Below are positions 27,200 through 37,617 of a stretch of DNA of 64,000 nucleotides, in pieces. The notes under the pieces are model-generated. The model was not told where the DNA came from and did not search any database. It worked only from the letters and a program-made list of their open reading frames with translations. Every line of letters starts with the position of its first letter. Position 1 is the stretch's first letter. The position numbers and the translations under genes were made by a program. Origin of the DNA: Meghimatium bilineatum (taxonomy: Eukaryota; Mollusca; Gastropoda; Stylommatophora; Philomycidae); contig CM067306.1 in the NCBI GenBank assembly GCA_034231615.1, forward strand, positions 31,814,617 to 31,878,616, written 5' to 3'.

Positions 27200-28240
27200 T
27201 TTGTACATTTAATTTCACTAATAACAAATATTTCTGTTGTCCATCTATTTGTATAACCTTTTTCAAATATTCCTGTTTTCTTTATTATTCTTACTCAAAT
27301 CTCCATCTTTAAATTTTAACTTTATTAATTTTGAGCAAGACATGTTTTCAATAGAATCACTTACACCAAATAAATGTTCATAAACATTTTTTTCATTTTC
27401 TTTTTTACTACCTTCAACATTTTTATTGAAGAATGTTTAGTATTATTATAAGTATTTACTAATTCATCTAAAACATTATAGTATTTATTTCTGTTATTAG
27501 CAGTAAAATATTTAAACATCTTTTGTGTCAGTTCCATTCCCTCTTTCAACAATACAGCTTTTTTCTTCATTTTCTGTAGAATAAATATTTATATTATTTT
27601 CTTCTAATAGTTTTTATATTATTGTTATGAAATTCCTTACCTTTATCAAACCAAAGATATAAAGGTTTTCTTTTACTATCACATTAAAAGACATGAGACC
27701 CTATTGAAGACCTTTTTTGAGGGTAAAGTCAAAGGGAAGCGAGCAAGAGTTAGGCAGAGATACAAGTGGGAGGGTAACATCACACGATGGACAGGTTACA
27801 GTCTAGCAGAGTGCACCACCAAGACAAGAGACAGGAGATGTTGGAGATACGTTGCAGCCAACCTTCGTTGCGGAGACGGCACATGATGATGATGATGATT
27901 ACTATCCTTAAATACCTTTTTAAATGCTTCAGAAACACCAATTCCACTTTTATTTTTTAATAGGTATTGCCCATGCATATTTACTAAATACATCTATAAC
28001 AGTTAATAGAAATTGATAATGTTTATTTTCTTTTGAATACATTGACATATCAACTAAATCAGCTGCCCCATATTTCATCAATACCATTTACAATTGCTTT
28101 TCTTTTAGGAAACTTTTTAATAATAGGTTTATGTAATTCATTTGCTAAATCACTTGACTAATTAATTCCTGATCCTAAAATTGGATTATATAAATACCTA
28201 ATGCTTTTAATAAGTCTAGATTAATTTTAATCATTTAAAA
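27200..28240 (-). pseudogene. Polinton integrase remnant
   Basis: Reverse-strand translation shows the Polinton-type DDE integrase: a stretch reading VNGIDEIW, a core-domain piece LLTVIDVFSKYAWAIP, and the late FTANNRNKYYNVLDEL and YNNTKHSSI region. Polinton integrases cut and join the element's ends. The remnant is broken and split by a LINE 3' end at 27,681-27,898. Confidence 0.85.
27681..27898 (+). mobile_element. LINE A 3' end inserted in Polinton integrase
   Basis: A 218-bp 5'-truncated LINE end starting at a HIKRHETLLK-like reading, passing CTTKTRDRRCW, and ending LRCGDGT-stop then (TGA)n. The 8-bp duplication ttactatc stands at 27,673-27,680 and 27,899-27,906. It matches the longer LINE A copy at 57,981-58,724. 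Confidence 0.88.
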
Positions 28241-28265
28241 TTTAAAATATATACTAAAAATAAAC

Positions 28266-28484
28266 ATGGAAAAAGTATGTAGAAAATGTCATATTTTAAA
28301 ACCATATTCCGAATATTCAAAAGAAAGTAAAGTTAAAAATGTTTATCGAGCATCTAGTAATGAGTGTTGTAAACCAATAAAACAAGAATATTATAAAAAC
28401 AATAAAGAAAAATATAAAGAAGATATAATAAGTTTATTGAAAGACATTCAGATTAAATATTATTTATTAAAAAAGTTACCCTAA
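28266..28484 (+). pseudogene. Zinc-ribbon-like small frame in the Polinton fossil
   Basis: A 72-codon frame starting MEKVCRKCHILKPYSEYSKE, rich in Lys and Tyr. It resembles the Cys-pair ribbon domains common in large DNA viruses and Polintons. It lies between the integrase remnant and the polymerase remnant. Treated as a fossil part. Confidence 0.5.
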
Positions 28485-28589
28485 TAATGGCTGAAGAAAA
28501 TCCACAAATAAAATATGTTATAAATAAATAAGGAAAAAATGTTGATAAACATAGTATTTATATAGAATAGAGTATTTATAATTTTATAT

Positions 28590-28594
28590 ATCTA

Positions 28595-28626
<32 letters not shown>
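28590..28626. repeat. (TA)n microsatellite
   Basis: Uninterrupted TA run inside the Polinton fossil, with further TA-rich sequence to about 28,690. Confidence 0.9.
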
Positions 28627-28631
<5 letters not shown>

Positions 28632-28939
28632 TTGATAAATTTAAAGTATTTTTATAGTATATAGTATATATAGATAAATATATATAATAGATATTTTAAT
28701 AGTATAAAAAAATAGAGTGAGAGATTATGCTGATAATTTTAATAATGGAAGTAAAAAGCTAAATATTATAATTCATTGTGTTTTTGATAAAACATATATT
28801 GTAGTTTATTATAATGCTGGTTTTCGACTTTTAAATTCCATGAATCATTTTGATATTATATATGATGAAATCAGAGATCATTTTATAGATTGGATTGATA
28901 ACTTTAAATCAAAAAGGAAGTGGTAATGTATTTTATGAA

Positions 28940-29957
28940 ATTTTTAAAACAACAGTAGTATTAGTAAAAGTAAGAACAATGAGAGGATCTTCATATTTCG
29001 AACTTCCTTTTAAAAGTAGTTATATAATCATCATCATCAGGTGCCATGCCTTTTAAAAGTACTTATATAATAAATATACAAAATAAAGATGACAAATATT
29101 TTTTGTGGTGTATAATTTGTTATATGTTGAGAATTGAACATAACATAAGAAATCCTCATAGAGTATCTAATTATAAAGATTAGGAAGATTGTATAAATAT
29201 GGAAGGAATCCGCCGAAGATGGATGTGTTGAGCCACTGGCGCAAATAAAACGGCAACACAATGCATTTCCATTCTCTGGACTATATTCAACTGGAAATCT
29301 TGTAGGACCATTGTCTTGTTACAAGAGAAATCCAGCGGGAGTTTGAGAATGAACGCTGAAGAAGAAAGAAGAATATAGAAGAAATAGAATATCCAATTAG
29401 ATTAAATGATTCTGTGTTTGATCAATTTAAAGATAATAACTATGTTAGAGTAAATAATTCAGTGTTTGATAGATTTGAAAATAATAATCCTGAAATCGTG
29501 TTTAATATATTTGTATTAAAAAAGCAAGATGATTTGAAATCAATTTATCCTTTCATTTATCATGTTTTAATGAAGAAAGAGAACACATAATAGATTGATT
29601 ATATGTTGAGCAAGATAGAAATACTCATTATTGTTCAATTACTTCTTTAGGTTCAATTATGATCATAATAAAGTTTTTCCTTGTAGAAGATGTTTACAAA
29701 AATATTTCTCTAAGAAATCTTTATTAAATCATCTGATAGATCCTTTATCTAAACTTATAGTACCTGAAAAGGGAACAATATTGAAATTAGAAAATGACCA
29801 TTTTAAATTAAAGTTACCATTTGTTTTTTATTGTGATTTTGAATCTGTAAATATTCTTATTTCTTCTCTTCAACCAAATCCTACTAATTCATATACAGAA
29901 AATTTATTTAAGCACGAAGTATATTCACATGGAATTCAAGTATCCTCATATATACGT
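28940..29957 (+). pseudogene. Polinton DNA polymerase B remnant (N-terminal part)
   Basis: Plus-strand readings contain GSSYFELPFKSSYIIINIQN at the start, a Cys/His segment FPCRRCLQKYFSKKSLLNH, and the exonuclease-entry stretch LPFVFYCDFESVNI. These mark the protein-primed family B polymerase of Polintons. The palm domain is not seen. A SINE1 copy lies inside it. Broken. Confidence 0.82.
29210..29371 (+). mobile_element. SINE1 copy 2 (in Polinton polymerase)
   Basis: SINE1 of subtype b (ctatattcaactggaaatct where subtype a has ctacatcctgctggaaatct). Flanks aatatggaaggaat and aatatagaagaaat form a 12-of-14 target-site duplication. Confidence 0.85.
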
Positions 29958-30090
29958 GAGAAAATATTAGACAGTTTGACAGCCTGGCACGGCAAGGAAA
30001 CAACAACGACCGTGATACATAATACTGTGGACAGAGAGCTGTGGAGAGCCATGACTGCCTACGCCAGCTGGCATGGCACCTGATGATGAT
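29958..30090 (+). mobile_element. LINE B 3' end inserted in Polinton
   Basis: Reads EKILDSLTAWHGKETTTTVI and ends AYASWHGT-stop with a TGATGATGAT tail. It matches the C-terminus of LINE B at 62,606 and 51,329. No clean target duplication was seen. Confidence 0.85.
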
Positions 30091-30099
30091 GCTGACTAC

Positions 30100-30835
30100 A
30101 TTATCATAACTTTGTTCTATCATTTTTATTATTGTAAAATGACAGCAATGGCTGAAATGTTATACTGTGTAAAATGTAGAAAGAAAACAGATACTTCAGA
30201 TTTAGAATATTCAAAAAAGCAAAAATAATAGAAATATGTTACAGGGTATGTGTGTGTTAATCTGTGGAACTATAAAAATTAAATTCATTAAAGCTTCAGA
30301 AGTAGTTTATGATGGCGGTAATTTAAATAATATCTTCTTCTTCTTCAGCTTTCATTCTTAAACTCCCGCTGAATTCTCTTGTAGCAGGACCATTGTCCTA
30401 CTAGATTTCCAGCAGGATGTAGTCCAGAGAATGGAAAGGCGTTGTGTCACCGTTTTATTTGCGCCTATGGCCCGACACATCCGTCTTCGGCGGAATTTAA
30501 ATAATATAATAAACTACCATTTGAATTACATTTACCAGGTCATAATTTTACAGATCCTGGAACTAATTTAAAGAAAAGGTTAAAAGATCCATATGGTAAT
30601 CCACCAGATTTTACAACACAACCTTGGAGTAAACCAATTAATAGAGTTGATGAAGCTGGTATGAATCATGGCATCTGTTATTTACAAAATGAAGATAGGA
30701 AAACTAGAAATGAAGTTTGTGATAAGAAAATGTTAGAAGATTTAAATATATTTAATACTACTATAAGAGAAAGACTTGATATAGGAATTGTTAGTAATAT
30801 TATTCAAGGAAAAATTGCATTAGGAATGCGATAGT
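30100..30835 (+). pseudogene. Polinton Cys-rich and PLA2-like domain remnant
   Basis: A short Cys-pair module (LYCVKCRKK) is followed, past an inserted SINE1, by LHLPGHNF and PINRVDEAGMNH-type readings. These are the signature of the parvovirus-like phospholipase A2 domain in a virion protein of Polintons and adintoviruses. Broken; no capsid gene recognised. Confidence 0.75.
30334..30493 (-). mobile_element. SINE1 copy 3 (in Polinton)
   Basis: Reverse-oriented full-length SINE1. Perfect 14-bp target-site duplication aatttaaataatat at 30,320-30,333 and 30,494-30,507. Confidence 0.93.
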
Positions 30836-30870
30836 TTTTATGAAGGAGCCACTGAAAACTAAAGAAAACT

Positions 30871-31534
30871 AAATACATTTCAGGGAATTTCTGAATGAAT
30901 TTTAAAAGAAGAAGATACAGTTTTTTATATTTTTATAAAATTGGTGCATGCTTATTTATTTTATTATTTAATGATAATTATTTATATTTTTTGCTTCGAG
31001 CGGACATCCTTTCGCAAATTATGAAACATAATTTTTTTTTTAGTGAAGGGTGTTTTTATAAGATGATTTTTCTCTTTTTTTATTTTTTAAAGTATATTTT
31101 TATACTTGTATATAAACTTTTTGGAGTAAAAATATTTTTAAGGGTGAAAATATGTTTTAAAATTTTTTTTTAATTTTTTTTTAAATGAGTGTTTTTATCC
31201 CCTATATATATATATATACACAGTAGTTACAGTGGAGATATGGAGTTCTAAAGTATTGCATACAGTGGAGATATGGAGTTGCATACAGTGGAGATATGGA
31301 GTCTTGTGGATATGAAATAAAGATTAGGAAAGTGAAACCCCCTCTCCCCACAAATTGCACAAAAACGTGTAAGAGCTCTTCTTATTTTTTGTGTCTCCAT
31401 GTGACTATGAAACGGCATCAATGGTATCTGCCGACAAGACGTTCAAACGGCATCAATGGCATCAGCTGTCAAGACGTTCATTGTTTGCGCAATATCATTT
31501 ACCTACATCATTCATGTGTTATTGAAGCTCGAAA
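30871..31534. other. Unassigned AT-rich spacer with short repeats
   Basis: Poly-T-rich DNA; a 92-codon plus-strand frame at 30,895-31,173 is low-complexity (F/Y/L/K) and not credible. A short TA run lies at 31,204-31,216. Three copies of a 24-bp unit containing acagtggagatatggagt lie at 31,222-31,300. A direct repeat around aaacggcatcaatgg occurs at 31,409 and 31,447. Nothing else recognised. Confidence 0.6.
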
Positions 31535-31789
31535 AAGGAGCAAAGAATAGCAACACTGTTTACACTTTCCATACGTGTCATAGGAAGCATTTAAGAAGGT
31601 TATGCGGTGGAGTTGGCGTCATCATGTAGAATCAGTGACCCAAAAGTCATGCTGAAAAAGTCGGATGTGCCAAATTGAAAAATTCAGATATCTCATCACA
31701 GCTGTAATCCTGACACAACATATTCCATCTTCGGACTACATCCTGCTAATCTGCAGGAATTGAGAATGAACACAGAAAAAAAAAGATTT
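31535..31789 (+). mobile_element. SINE2 copy, near full length, diverged
   Basis: Begins with gagcaaagaatagcaacactg, passes the core aagtcggatgtgcc and gacacaacatattcc, and ends ttgagaatgaacacagaaaa. It ends 6 bp left of the exon E13 donor hexamer. Confidence 0.82.
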
Positions 31790-31795
31790 ACTTAC

Positions 31796-31923
31796 ACGAG
31801 ATCCCAATCTTTGAAAGTTTGTTCCAATTCCTGCATGAGATCCAACAATTTTTTACGGAAGTAGGGCTCAAACCTAACATCATCTTCAAAGATCAGTATC
31901 TTTTGGTAGTTTCTGGCAATCAT
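31796..31923 (-). CDS. COLGALT: COLGALT exon E13 (last in window)
   Basis: A 128-bp exon encoding MIARNYQKILIFEDDVRFEP through KLLDLMQELEQTFKDWDLV. It carries the conserved FEDD motif of the C-terminal GT25 domain. The acceptor is ttcttacttgaag on the minus strand and the donor is gtaagtaaa. It starts in phase 0, fitting E12, and ends two bases into a codon. A 31-bp minisatellite starts about 13 bp from its acceptor side. No following exon exists in the window. Confidence 0.92.
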
Positions 31924-31935
31924 CTTCAAGTAAGA

Positions 31936-32125
31936 AAAACATCAATATGTTACAGATAACACTTTAAAAACATCAATACGTTACTGATAACTCTTTAAAA
32001 ACATCAATACGTTACAGATAACACTTTAATAAAAACATCAATACATTACAGATAACACTTTAAAAACATCAATACGTTACAGATAACACTTTAAAAACAT
32101 CAATACATTACAGATAACTCTTTAA
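31936..32125. repeat. 31-bp minisatellite abutting exon E13
   Basis: About six copies of a unit containing aacatcaatacgttacagat and aacactttaa. On the minus strand each unit includes ttgatgttttt, so the array supplies the intron end upstream of E13. Confidence 0.92.
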
Positions 32126-32682
32126 CACACTCAATCCCAGAGAGGCCAAAACCGCACGCTATCAATTCATTTCCAGAATGCCTGTTTTCTACATGGTGAT
32201 TTCAATTGTTTTTCTTCAGTTTCTATGTGACTAGTCTAGACACGCTAAATTTAGCCCTCATGTGACTAGCAGTAATTGTGGCTTAAATAGAAATTTACCG
32301 ACCGTTTCTAACAGTTGTGGCTGCCGAGCTGTGAAAGGGTATTATGTCCTTTAATTTTCTTCAAAACTCGGTAAGAATGGACCAACATATGATTTAGATG
32401 ATGTTGACAAGCAATTTTATCAGGGAATTTTACAGAACGTGAATGAATCAGACATTGATAGGGAATTAGTTCAGGACTTAGGAGTTGAAAGTAACGACAA
32501 TCCATTAGTGTAAGCCTAAATTATGACATACCGCCCCCATGTCTGGTTGGACCACAAAATTTGTCTGCAGATGTACAGCAGTAGTGGATGTGTGTTTAAA
32601 TTTGTTGAAAGTAAGAATATTCCAACTTTCTTTCGGTACATATTTTTTTACATGAAAAATGTAATTAGAAATGTTTTCTCTT
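32126..32682. other. COLGALT intron sequence, nothing recognised
   Basis: Unique-looking AT-rich intron DNA between the 31-bp minisatellite and a SINE1 copy. Short frames here show no family signature. Confidence 0.5.
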
Positions 32683-32695
32683 ATGAACATAGTAT

Positions 32696-32849
32696 CTTCT
32701 TCTTCTTCAGCGTTCATTCTCAAACTCCTGTTGGATCTCTCCTGTAGCAGTACTACTAGATCTCCAGCAGGATGCAGTCCAGAGAATGGAAATGCGTTGT
32801 GTCGCCGTTTTATTTGCGCCAATGGCCCGACACATCCGTCTTCGGCGGG
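32696..32849 (-). mobile_element. SINE1 copy 4
   Basis: Reverse-oriented SINE1 with a perfect 13-bp target-site duplication atgaacatagtat at 32,683-32,695 and 32,850-32,862. A deletion lies in the middle (tagcagtactactag). Confidence 0.93.
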
Positions 32850-33136
32850 ATGAACATAGTATGCAAATATTGATTTTAAAAAATATATAAAATTTTAAAC
32901 AGTAGTTATATGTTGAAGAAAGAACAGAGTCAATGTTTTTAATAAAAGGTCTTTGGTCAAAGTATCAACCTGTGTACTATTCATTGTAAAACTGATGTAG
33001 TCTATTTCAATATTTATTTACCATATGGTTCATAGTGTTACCGTAGCCTCACTATCACTAGATATGAAAATAATCAGATTTATGCTGCTTCCAGTTAAAT
33101 TATGCTTAATATAAATGTTAGATTTTACATATAAAA

Positions 33137-33285
33137 ATGTCTCCTTTTTTTCTGTCAAATGCCATCTTGTCCTCTTTTTTCTGTCAAATGCCATCTTGTC
33201 CTCTTTTTTCTGTCAATCCCATCTTGTCTTCCTTTTTCTGTCAAATGCCATATTGTCTTCCTTTATCTATCAAATGCCAGAATGA
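33137..33285. repeat. About 30-bp pyrimidine-rich minisatellite
   Basis: Roughly five copies of a unit built on ttttttctgtcaaatgccat and cttgtcct, with length variation. Confidence 0.85.
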
Positions 33286-33309
33286 AGATTCCATATGAAA
33301 TCTAGAGAA

Positions 33310-33475
33310 TTTGTGTCATGGTTGGTTACAGCTTGGCTGCGTCTTTGAACCTGACATGTCCAAATTCAACATTATATTTTTTGGTCACTTTGACCTATAA
33401 ATGGCAGAGCCATCTCTACCCCAAAACTTTCTTAGCTGCATCTTATGATATATATAGCAGTACAGTGCAGATATA
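33310..33475 (-). mobile_element. SINE2 fragment
   Basis: Contains the reverse of the SINE2 head and core: tgtcatggttggttacagct, cctgacatgtcc, ggtcactttgacc and caaaactttcttagctgc. The 3' tail is missing. Confidence 0.75.
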
Positions 33476-33651
33476 TTTTTTTTCTCCTTTCGTAACACTG
33501 TAACACATGGACACAAGCATTATTGACATGAAGAGGGAATGACTGCAAAGTGAGGAGTTTGTATTCAGGAAGTGGAGAAATGAAGATGGCTCATGTCTGT
33601 AGTGAAGACTGCAGGATCAAAAGAGAAATCACAAAACTATGACCTACTGAC

Positions 33652-33709
33652 CTCTTCCCAGATTTGATAATGGCTCAGAAAGCAGCCGATTTCACCCATT
33701 GTCAGTGAT
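33652..33709 (-). CDS. COLGALT: COLGALT exon E12
   Basis: A 58-bp exon. One base completes Arg from E11, then SLTMGEIGCFLSHYQIWEE. This matches the conserved GELGCFLSHYNIW block of GT25 proteins. Acceptor ctttattttcag, donor gtcagt. It ends in phase 0, matching E13. It lies between two SINE2 copies. Confidence 0.93.
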
Positions 33710-33778
33710 CTGAAAATAAAGTGTACAAACAAAGAAATTATGATTCTATCTGTTTACATAAAAAAAATTTTTATTTTA

Positions 33779-33975
33779 TTTCTGCGTTCGTTCTCAAACT
33801 CCAACAAACCAGTAGTATGTGGTCCGCAGAACAGAATGTGTTGTCATGGTTAACAGCTCAGTTCTACACATTTCAGCTCAACTCATCTGCTTCTGGGTCA
33901 CTTTGACTCTATGGGATGGGACAGTTAACTCCACCCCAAAACCTCCTTAGTTGCCTATGGATAATAGGTAAGACT
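33779..33975 (-). mobile_element. SINE2 copy
   Basis: Reverse-oriented: starts tctgcgttcgttctcaaact, passes gtggtccgcagaacagaatg, and ends with cttctgggtcactttgac and caaaacctccttagttgcc. Confidence 0.8.
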
Positions 33976-34029
33976 GCTGTAAAACTGTAAAACAACAACT
34001 AGTATAGCTAGTACTTCTGTGATAGTACC

Positions 34030-35150
34030 ATTGTTTTCACTGTTTTTATTGTTTGTTCACGGTTGTTATTGTTTGTTCACTGTTTTATTGTTTGTTCACT
34101 GTTTTATTGTTTGTTCACTGTTTTATTGTTTGTTCACTGTTTTATTGTTTGTTCACTGTTTTATTGTTTGTTCACTGTTTTTATTGTTTGTTCACTGATT
34201 TTATTGTTTGTTCACTGTTTTTATTGTTTGTTCACTGTTTGTATTGTTTGTTCATTGTTTTATTGTTTGTTCACTGTTTTTATTGTTTGTTCACTGTTTT
34301 TATTGTTTGTTCACTGTTTTTATTGTTTGTTCACTGTTTTATTGTTTGTTCACTGTTTTTATTGTTTGTTCACTGTTTTTATTGTTTGTTCACTGTTTTT
34401 ATTGTTTGTTCACTGTTTGTATTGTTTGTTCATTGTTTTATTGTTTGTTCACTGTTTTTATTGTTTGTTCACTGTTTTTATTGTTTGTTCACTGTTTTTA
34501 TTGTTTGTTCACTGTTTTATTGTTTGTTCACTGTTTTTATTGTTTGTTCACTGTTTTTATTGTTTGTTCACTGTTTTTATTGTTTGTTCACTGTTTTTAT
34601 TGTTTGTTCACTGTTTTATTGTTTGTTCACTGTTTTATTGTTTGTTCACTGTTTTATTGTTTGTTCACTGTTTTATTGTTTGTTCACTGTTTTATTGTTT
34701 GTTCACTGTTTTATTGTTTGTTCACTGTTTTTATTGTTTGTTCACTGATTTTATTGTTTGTTCACTGTTTTTATTGTTTGTTCACTGTTTGTATTGTTTG
34801 TTCATTGTTTTATTGTTTGTTCACTGTTTTTATTGTTTGTTCACTGTTTTTATTGTTTGTTCACTGTTTTTATTGTTTGTTCACTGTTTTATTGTTTGTT
34901 CACTGTTTTTATTGTTTGTTCACTGTTTTTATTGTTTGTTCACTGTTTTTATTGTTTGTTCACTGTTTGTATTGTTTGTTCATTGTTTTATTGTTTGTTC
35001 ACTGTTTTTATTGTTTGTTCACTGTTTTTATTGTTTGTTCACTGTTTTTATTGTTTGTTCACTGTTTTATTGTTTGTTCACTGTTTTTATTGTTTGTTCA
35101 CTGTTTTTATTGTTTGTTCACTGTTTTTATTGTTTGTTCACTGTTTGTTT
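34030..35150. repeat. 19/20-bp minisatellite with 550-bp higher-order period
   Basis: About 57 copies of ttattgtttgttcactgttt, alternating 19 and 20 bp. Marker variants cactgatttt (34,193 and 34,743) and cactgtttgt (34,411 and 34,961) recur 550 bp apart. All three plus frames stay open over hundreds of codons because the unit lacks plus-strand stops. The predicted protein is a repeat of CLFTVFIVCSLF. Not a gene. Confidence 0.95.
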
Positions 35151-35171
35151 TGTATTTTCTTGAAAAAAGAC

Positions 35172-36265
35172 CTTAACTATTTCCGTCCGTAAAAACGATA
35201 TATCGTTGCAGATAGACATCCATTGCGGACATATCCACAATTATTCATTCTTGCAGATATTCCATCTAAAATTGCTTCATTTGGATCATAAAATAATTAG
35301 CATTAAGTTATCTAGGTATTTAAACCTTAGAAATCTGGCTAACGGAACGAAACCCCTGTGTGATTAGACATGTGTGACATATTTATTTTAAATTAAAATT
35401 TGAACAAGGTAGGTTCAGCTTTTCAGAAATTAGCAAAATGGCTTCATCTTCCACTAGTAAGAGAGCTCAAAGATTTAGCAAACATCTGGTTTTATTATTC
35501 TTTGAGAGTTTTATAATTGGAGACATTATTTCAAGTGATGAGTTGGAAAACAACGATGATTTCGATTTTGACAGTGAAGATTACCGACTTGTTGAAAATT
35601 TTAAAATAAATAGACCTAATATTATTTGTAAGGGAAGAATAACTTTATAAAAAATTATAAAACTACTCACACTGCTATTGTTTCCGAAGAATCAGATAGG
35701 TATAGTGACAGCAATGATAATCTTGCGCTATGTTATACAGTAAATAGTTAGACCTAATGATAATATTGAGTGGAATAAAGTTAAACTTTGGAAATTCAAT
35801 ACTTGGGAATATTTCATAAAGTTTTAGAATATTTTGTTCAGTTCTGAAATTTGACATAAAACACACAAAAATGGCATAAAACACCAGGCAGATAGATTTA
35901 CTTCAAATAAACTAATTATGATCAGAAAGTGGACAGTCAAGGCATCTACTTTAGTAAGATTGGATTTTAGCATTTCAAGACAAGTAAAATTGAGGGTGAG
36001 TATAACAAAATGCATGCAAAATAATTTCTGTTCATCTAACATCTCTGTTTGTGGTGTAATTTTGGAATTTTATTGTTACAATTCTTATATTTTGTATGGA
36101 TTCCATTCAATTATCTTTCTTTTGATACCTTATATGACCTTCTATAGCTAATACTTTGTCTTCGGGAAGCTTGCGCCTAGTCATGTTGCTGTCCAAAAAT
36201 TTTGCGTAAAATTAATTACGTCCAAACCCCAGGAATAAGGAATAATTCCGTCCTGAAAGAGTTAC
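35172..36265 (+). mobile_element. Possible piggyBac-like DNA transposon remnant
   Basis: The left edge reads TTAACTATTTCCGTCCG. Near the right edge the reverse strand reads TAACTCTTTCAGGACGG, a rough inverted match starting at a TTAA-like site. Inside is a 70-codon frame (35,438-35,650) with an acidic DELENNDDFDFDSED patch, like the N-termini of piggyBac transposases. No catalytic domain was recognised. It could instead be unrelated intron sequence. Confidence 0.35.
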
Positions 36266-36269
36266 AGTT

Positions 36270-36817
36270 GAAACATTGAAATGTCTTGTATGTTGTTATT
36301 TGCATGTTTTCATACCAATACCATACAGTACAATGGCAGTCTGATAGTCCTCATAAAACTCCATCAAAACTTGTGTTCTACGTAAGTATTTAGTTGCCTC
36401 TCACAACATGCTTGGCAGATACCAGCCGTAATTATTTGCTTCCGTTTAGGACCCCAGTGACACATTAACGAGACAATACAATAATTATGACATTTAAAAA
36501 AACATGGACTACCAAAATCATAATAATCTTTTTTTGCCTCATCGAGGCCAACTCCTTGAAGTGAAGATGGGGGCTTAGTCCAGCCAAACAGAGGCAGGAA
36601 ATTAAGATTGGTCGGGCCATTCCATATATCGAGCAGGACTGTGGCACAGGTACTGAAGTCAGAGATACCAGGTTGAAAGGCACGCCAACAACACGACTAG
36701 ATAATGTCTTCACAAACAAATTTTTGTTTGAATCTTCAGGAATTATGAACAATAGAGCTCTTTCTGGTATCCTTTTGTGTAATGGAAAAATTTGTTTAAT
36801 ACCCAAACTTTGCCAGA
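36270..36817. other. Unassigned intron sequence
   Basis: No splice-flanked COLGALT-like exon was found. Plus-strand readings around 36,590-36,800 (for example IGRAIPYIEQDC) look vaguely protein-like but match nothing I recognise. Confidence 0.4.
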
Positions 36818-36985
36818 GCCTAAAAGGGGAGTAAAGGATAGCGACACTGCTACCTACCATGCATGTTGTAAGAGGTGACTCAGGAAGTTTAGGGGTGGAG
36901 TTAGATGTCCCATAACTAAGTTGGCTAAAGTGGCCTAGAAGCCATGCTGAAGTTGGATGTGTCAGGCCGAAAGGAACACATATTG
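36818..36985 (+). mobile_element. SINE2 5' part
   Basis: Contains ggatagcgacactgctacc, gtaagaggtgactcagg, gaagccatgctgaag and tggatgtgtcaggccgaaag. The 3' tail is absent. Confidence 0.78.
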
Positions 36986-37007
36986 CAACTAACGAGAAGA
37001 TACCCAG

Positions 37008-37172
37008 ACTTTAACTCTCGGCGGTGTGCAACTTTAACTCTCGGCGGTGTGCAACTTTAACTCTCGGCGGTGTGCAACTTTAACTCTTGGCGGTGTGCAA
37101 CTTTAACTCTCGGCGGTGTGCAACTTAAACTGTCGGCGGTGTACAACATAAACTCTCAGCAGTGTGCAACTA
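37008..37172. repeat. 23-bp minisatellite
   Basis: About seven copies of a unit containing actttaactctcggcggtgt and gca, decaying at the right end. Confidence 0.93.
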
Positions 37173-37403
37173 TCAGAATACTCTTCTTTTTTCTGCATGC
37201 ATTCTCATAGATGTCAACTAGTATGGATTTTCTGTACTTATACAGATTTTTCAGGCTGAAAAAAAACTCTGAAAAAACCCTACAATCAAAATCTTTTTTG
37301 GGGTGGGGGTGTTTTTTTAATAACATTTTTTAAAAAGGCCATTTCGTATTACATCTTCAGTTACTACTTCTAATGCAGACATTTTGTACATATTGAATGT
37401 ATT

Positions 37404-37562
37404 TCCGCAGAAGACGGATGTGTTGGGCCATTGGCGCAAATAAAACGGCAACACAGCGCATTTCCATTCTCTGGACTATATTCAACTGGAAATCTTGTAG
37501 GACCATTGTCCTGTTACAAGAGAAATCCAGCGGGAGTTTGAGAATGAACGCTGAAGAAGAAG
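37404..37562 (+). mobile_element. SINE1 copy 5
   Basis: Subtype b SINE1, from ccgcagaagacggatgtgtt to ctgaagaagaag. Lies just upstream of exon E11's donor side. No clear target duplication. Confidence 0.88.
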
Positions 37563-37617
37563 GTCCCACAATTCACAGGTGGAAATAAAGAGCGAAACAA
37601 AATGAGATCCCTCTTAC

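Larger units (their letters stand above)
26000..30870. mobile_element. Polinton/Maverick fossil, broken
   Basis: An AT-rich block with remnants of Polinton hallmark genes: retroviral-like integrase (minus strand), protein-primed DNA polymerase B (plus strand), a PLA2-like domain, Cys-rich zinc-ribbon pieces and ankyrin-like sequence. It is heavily broken, with well over ten breaks, and no terminal inverted repeats were recognised. Six later insertions split it: three SINE1 copies and three LINE 3' ends. It is therefore older than those. Its left side runs into satellite B. Only part of a full-length Polinton (15-20 kb) is present; no capsid gene was recognised. Confidence 0.85.

Noticed and set aside
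30895-31173. 92-codon membrane-protein-like frame
   Set aside because: Poly-T/A composition with no family signature. A chance frame in AT-rich DNA next to the Polinton fossil.
31296-31550. 84-codon plus-strand frame near a 24-bp repeat
   Set aside because: Covers direct repeats and the start of a SINE2 copy. No domain or splice support.
34053-35192. Long hydrophobic open frames of 144-366 codons
   Set aside because: The repeat unit lacks stops in all plus frames. The frames are the 19/20-bp minisatellite itself.
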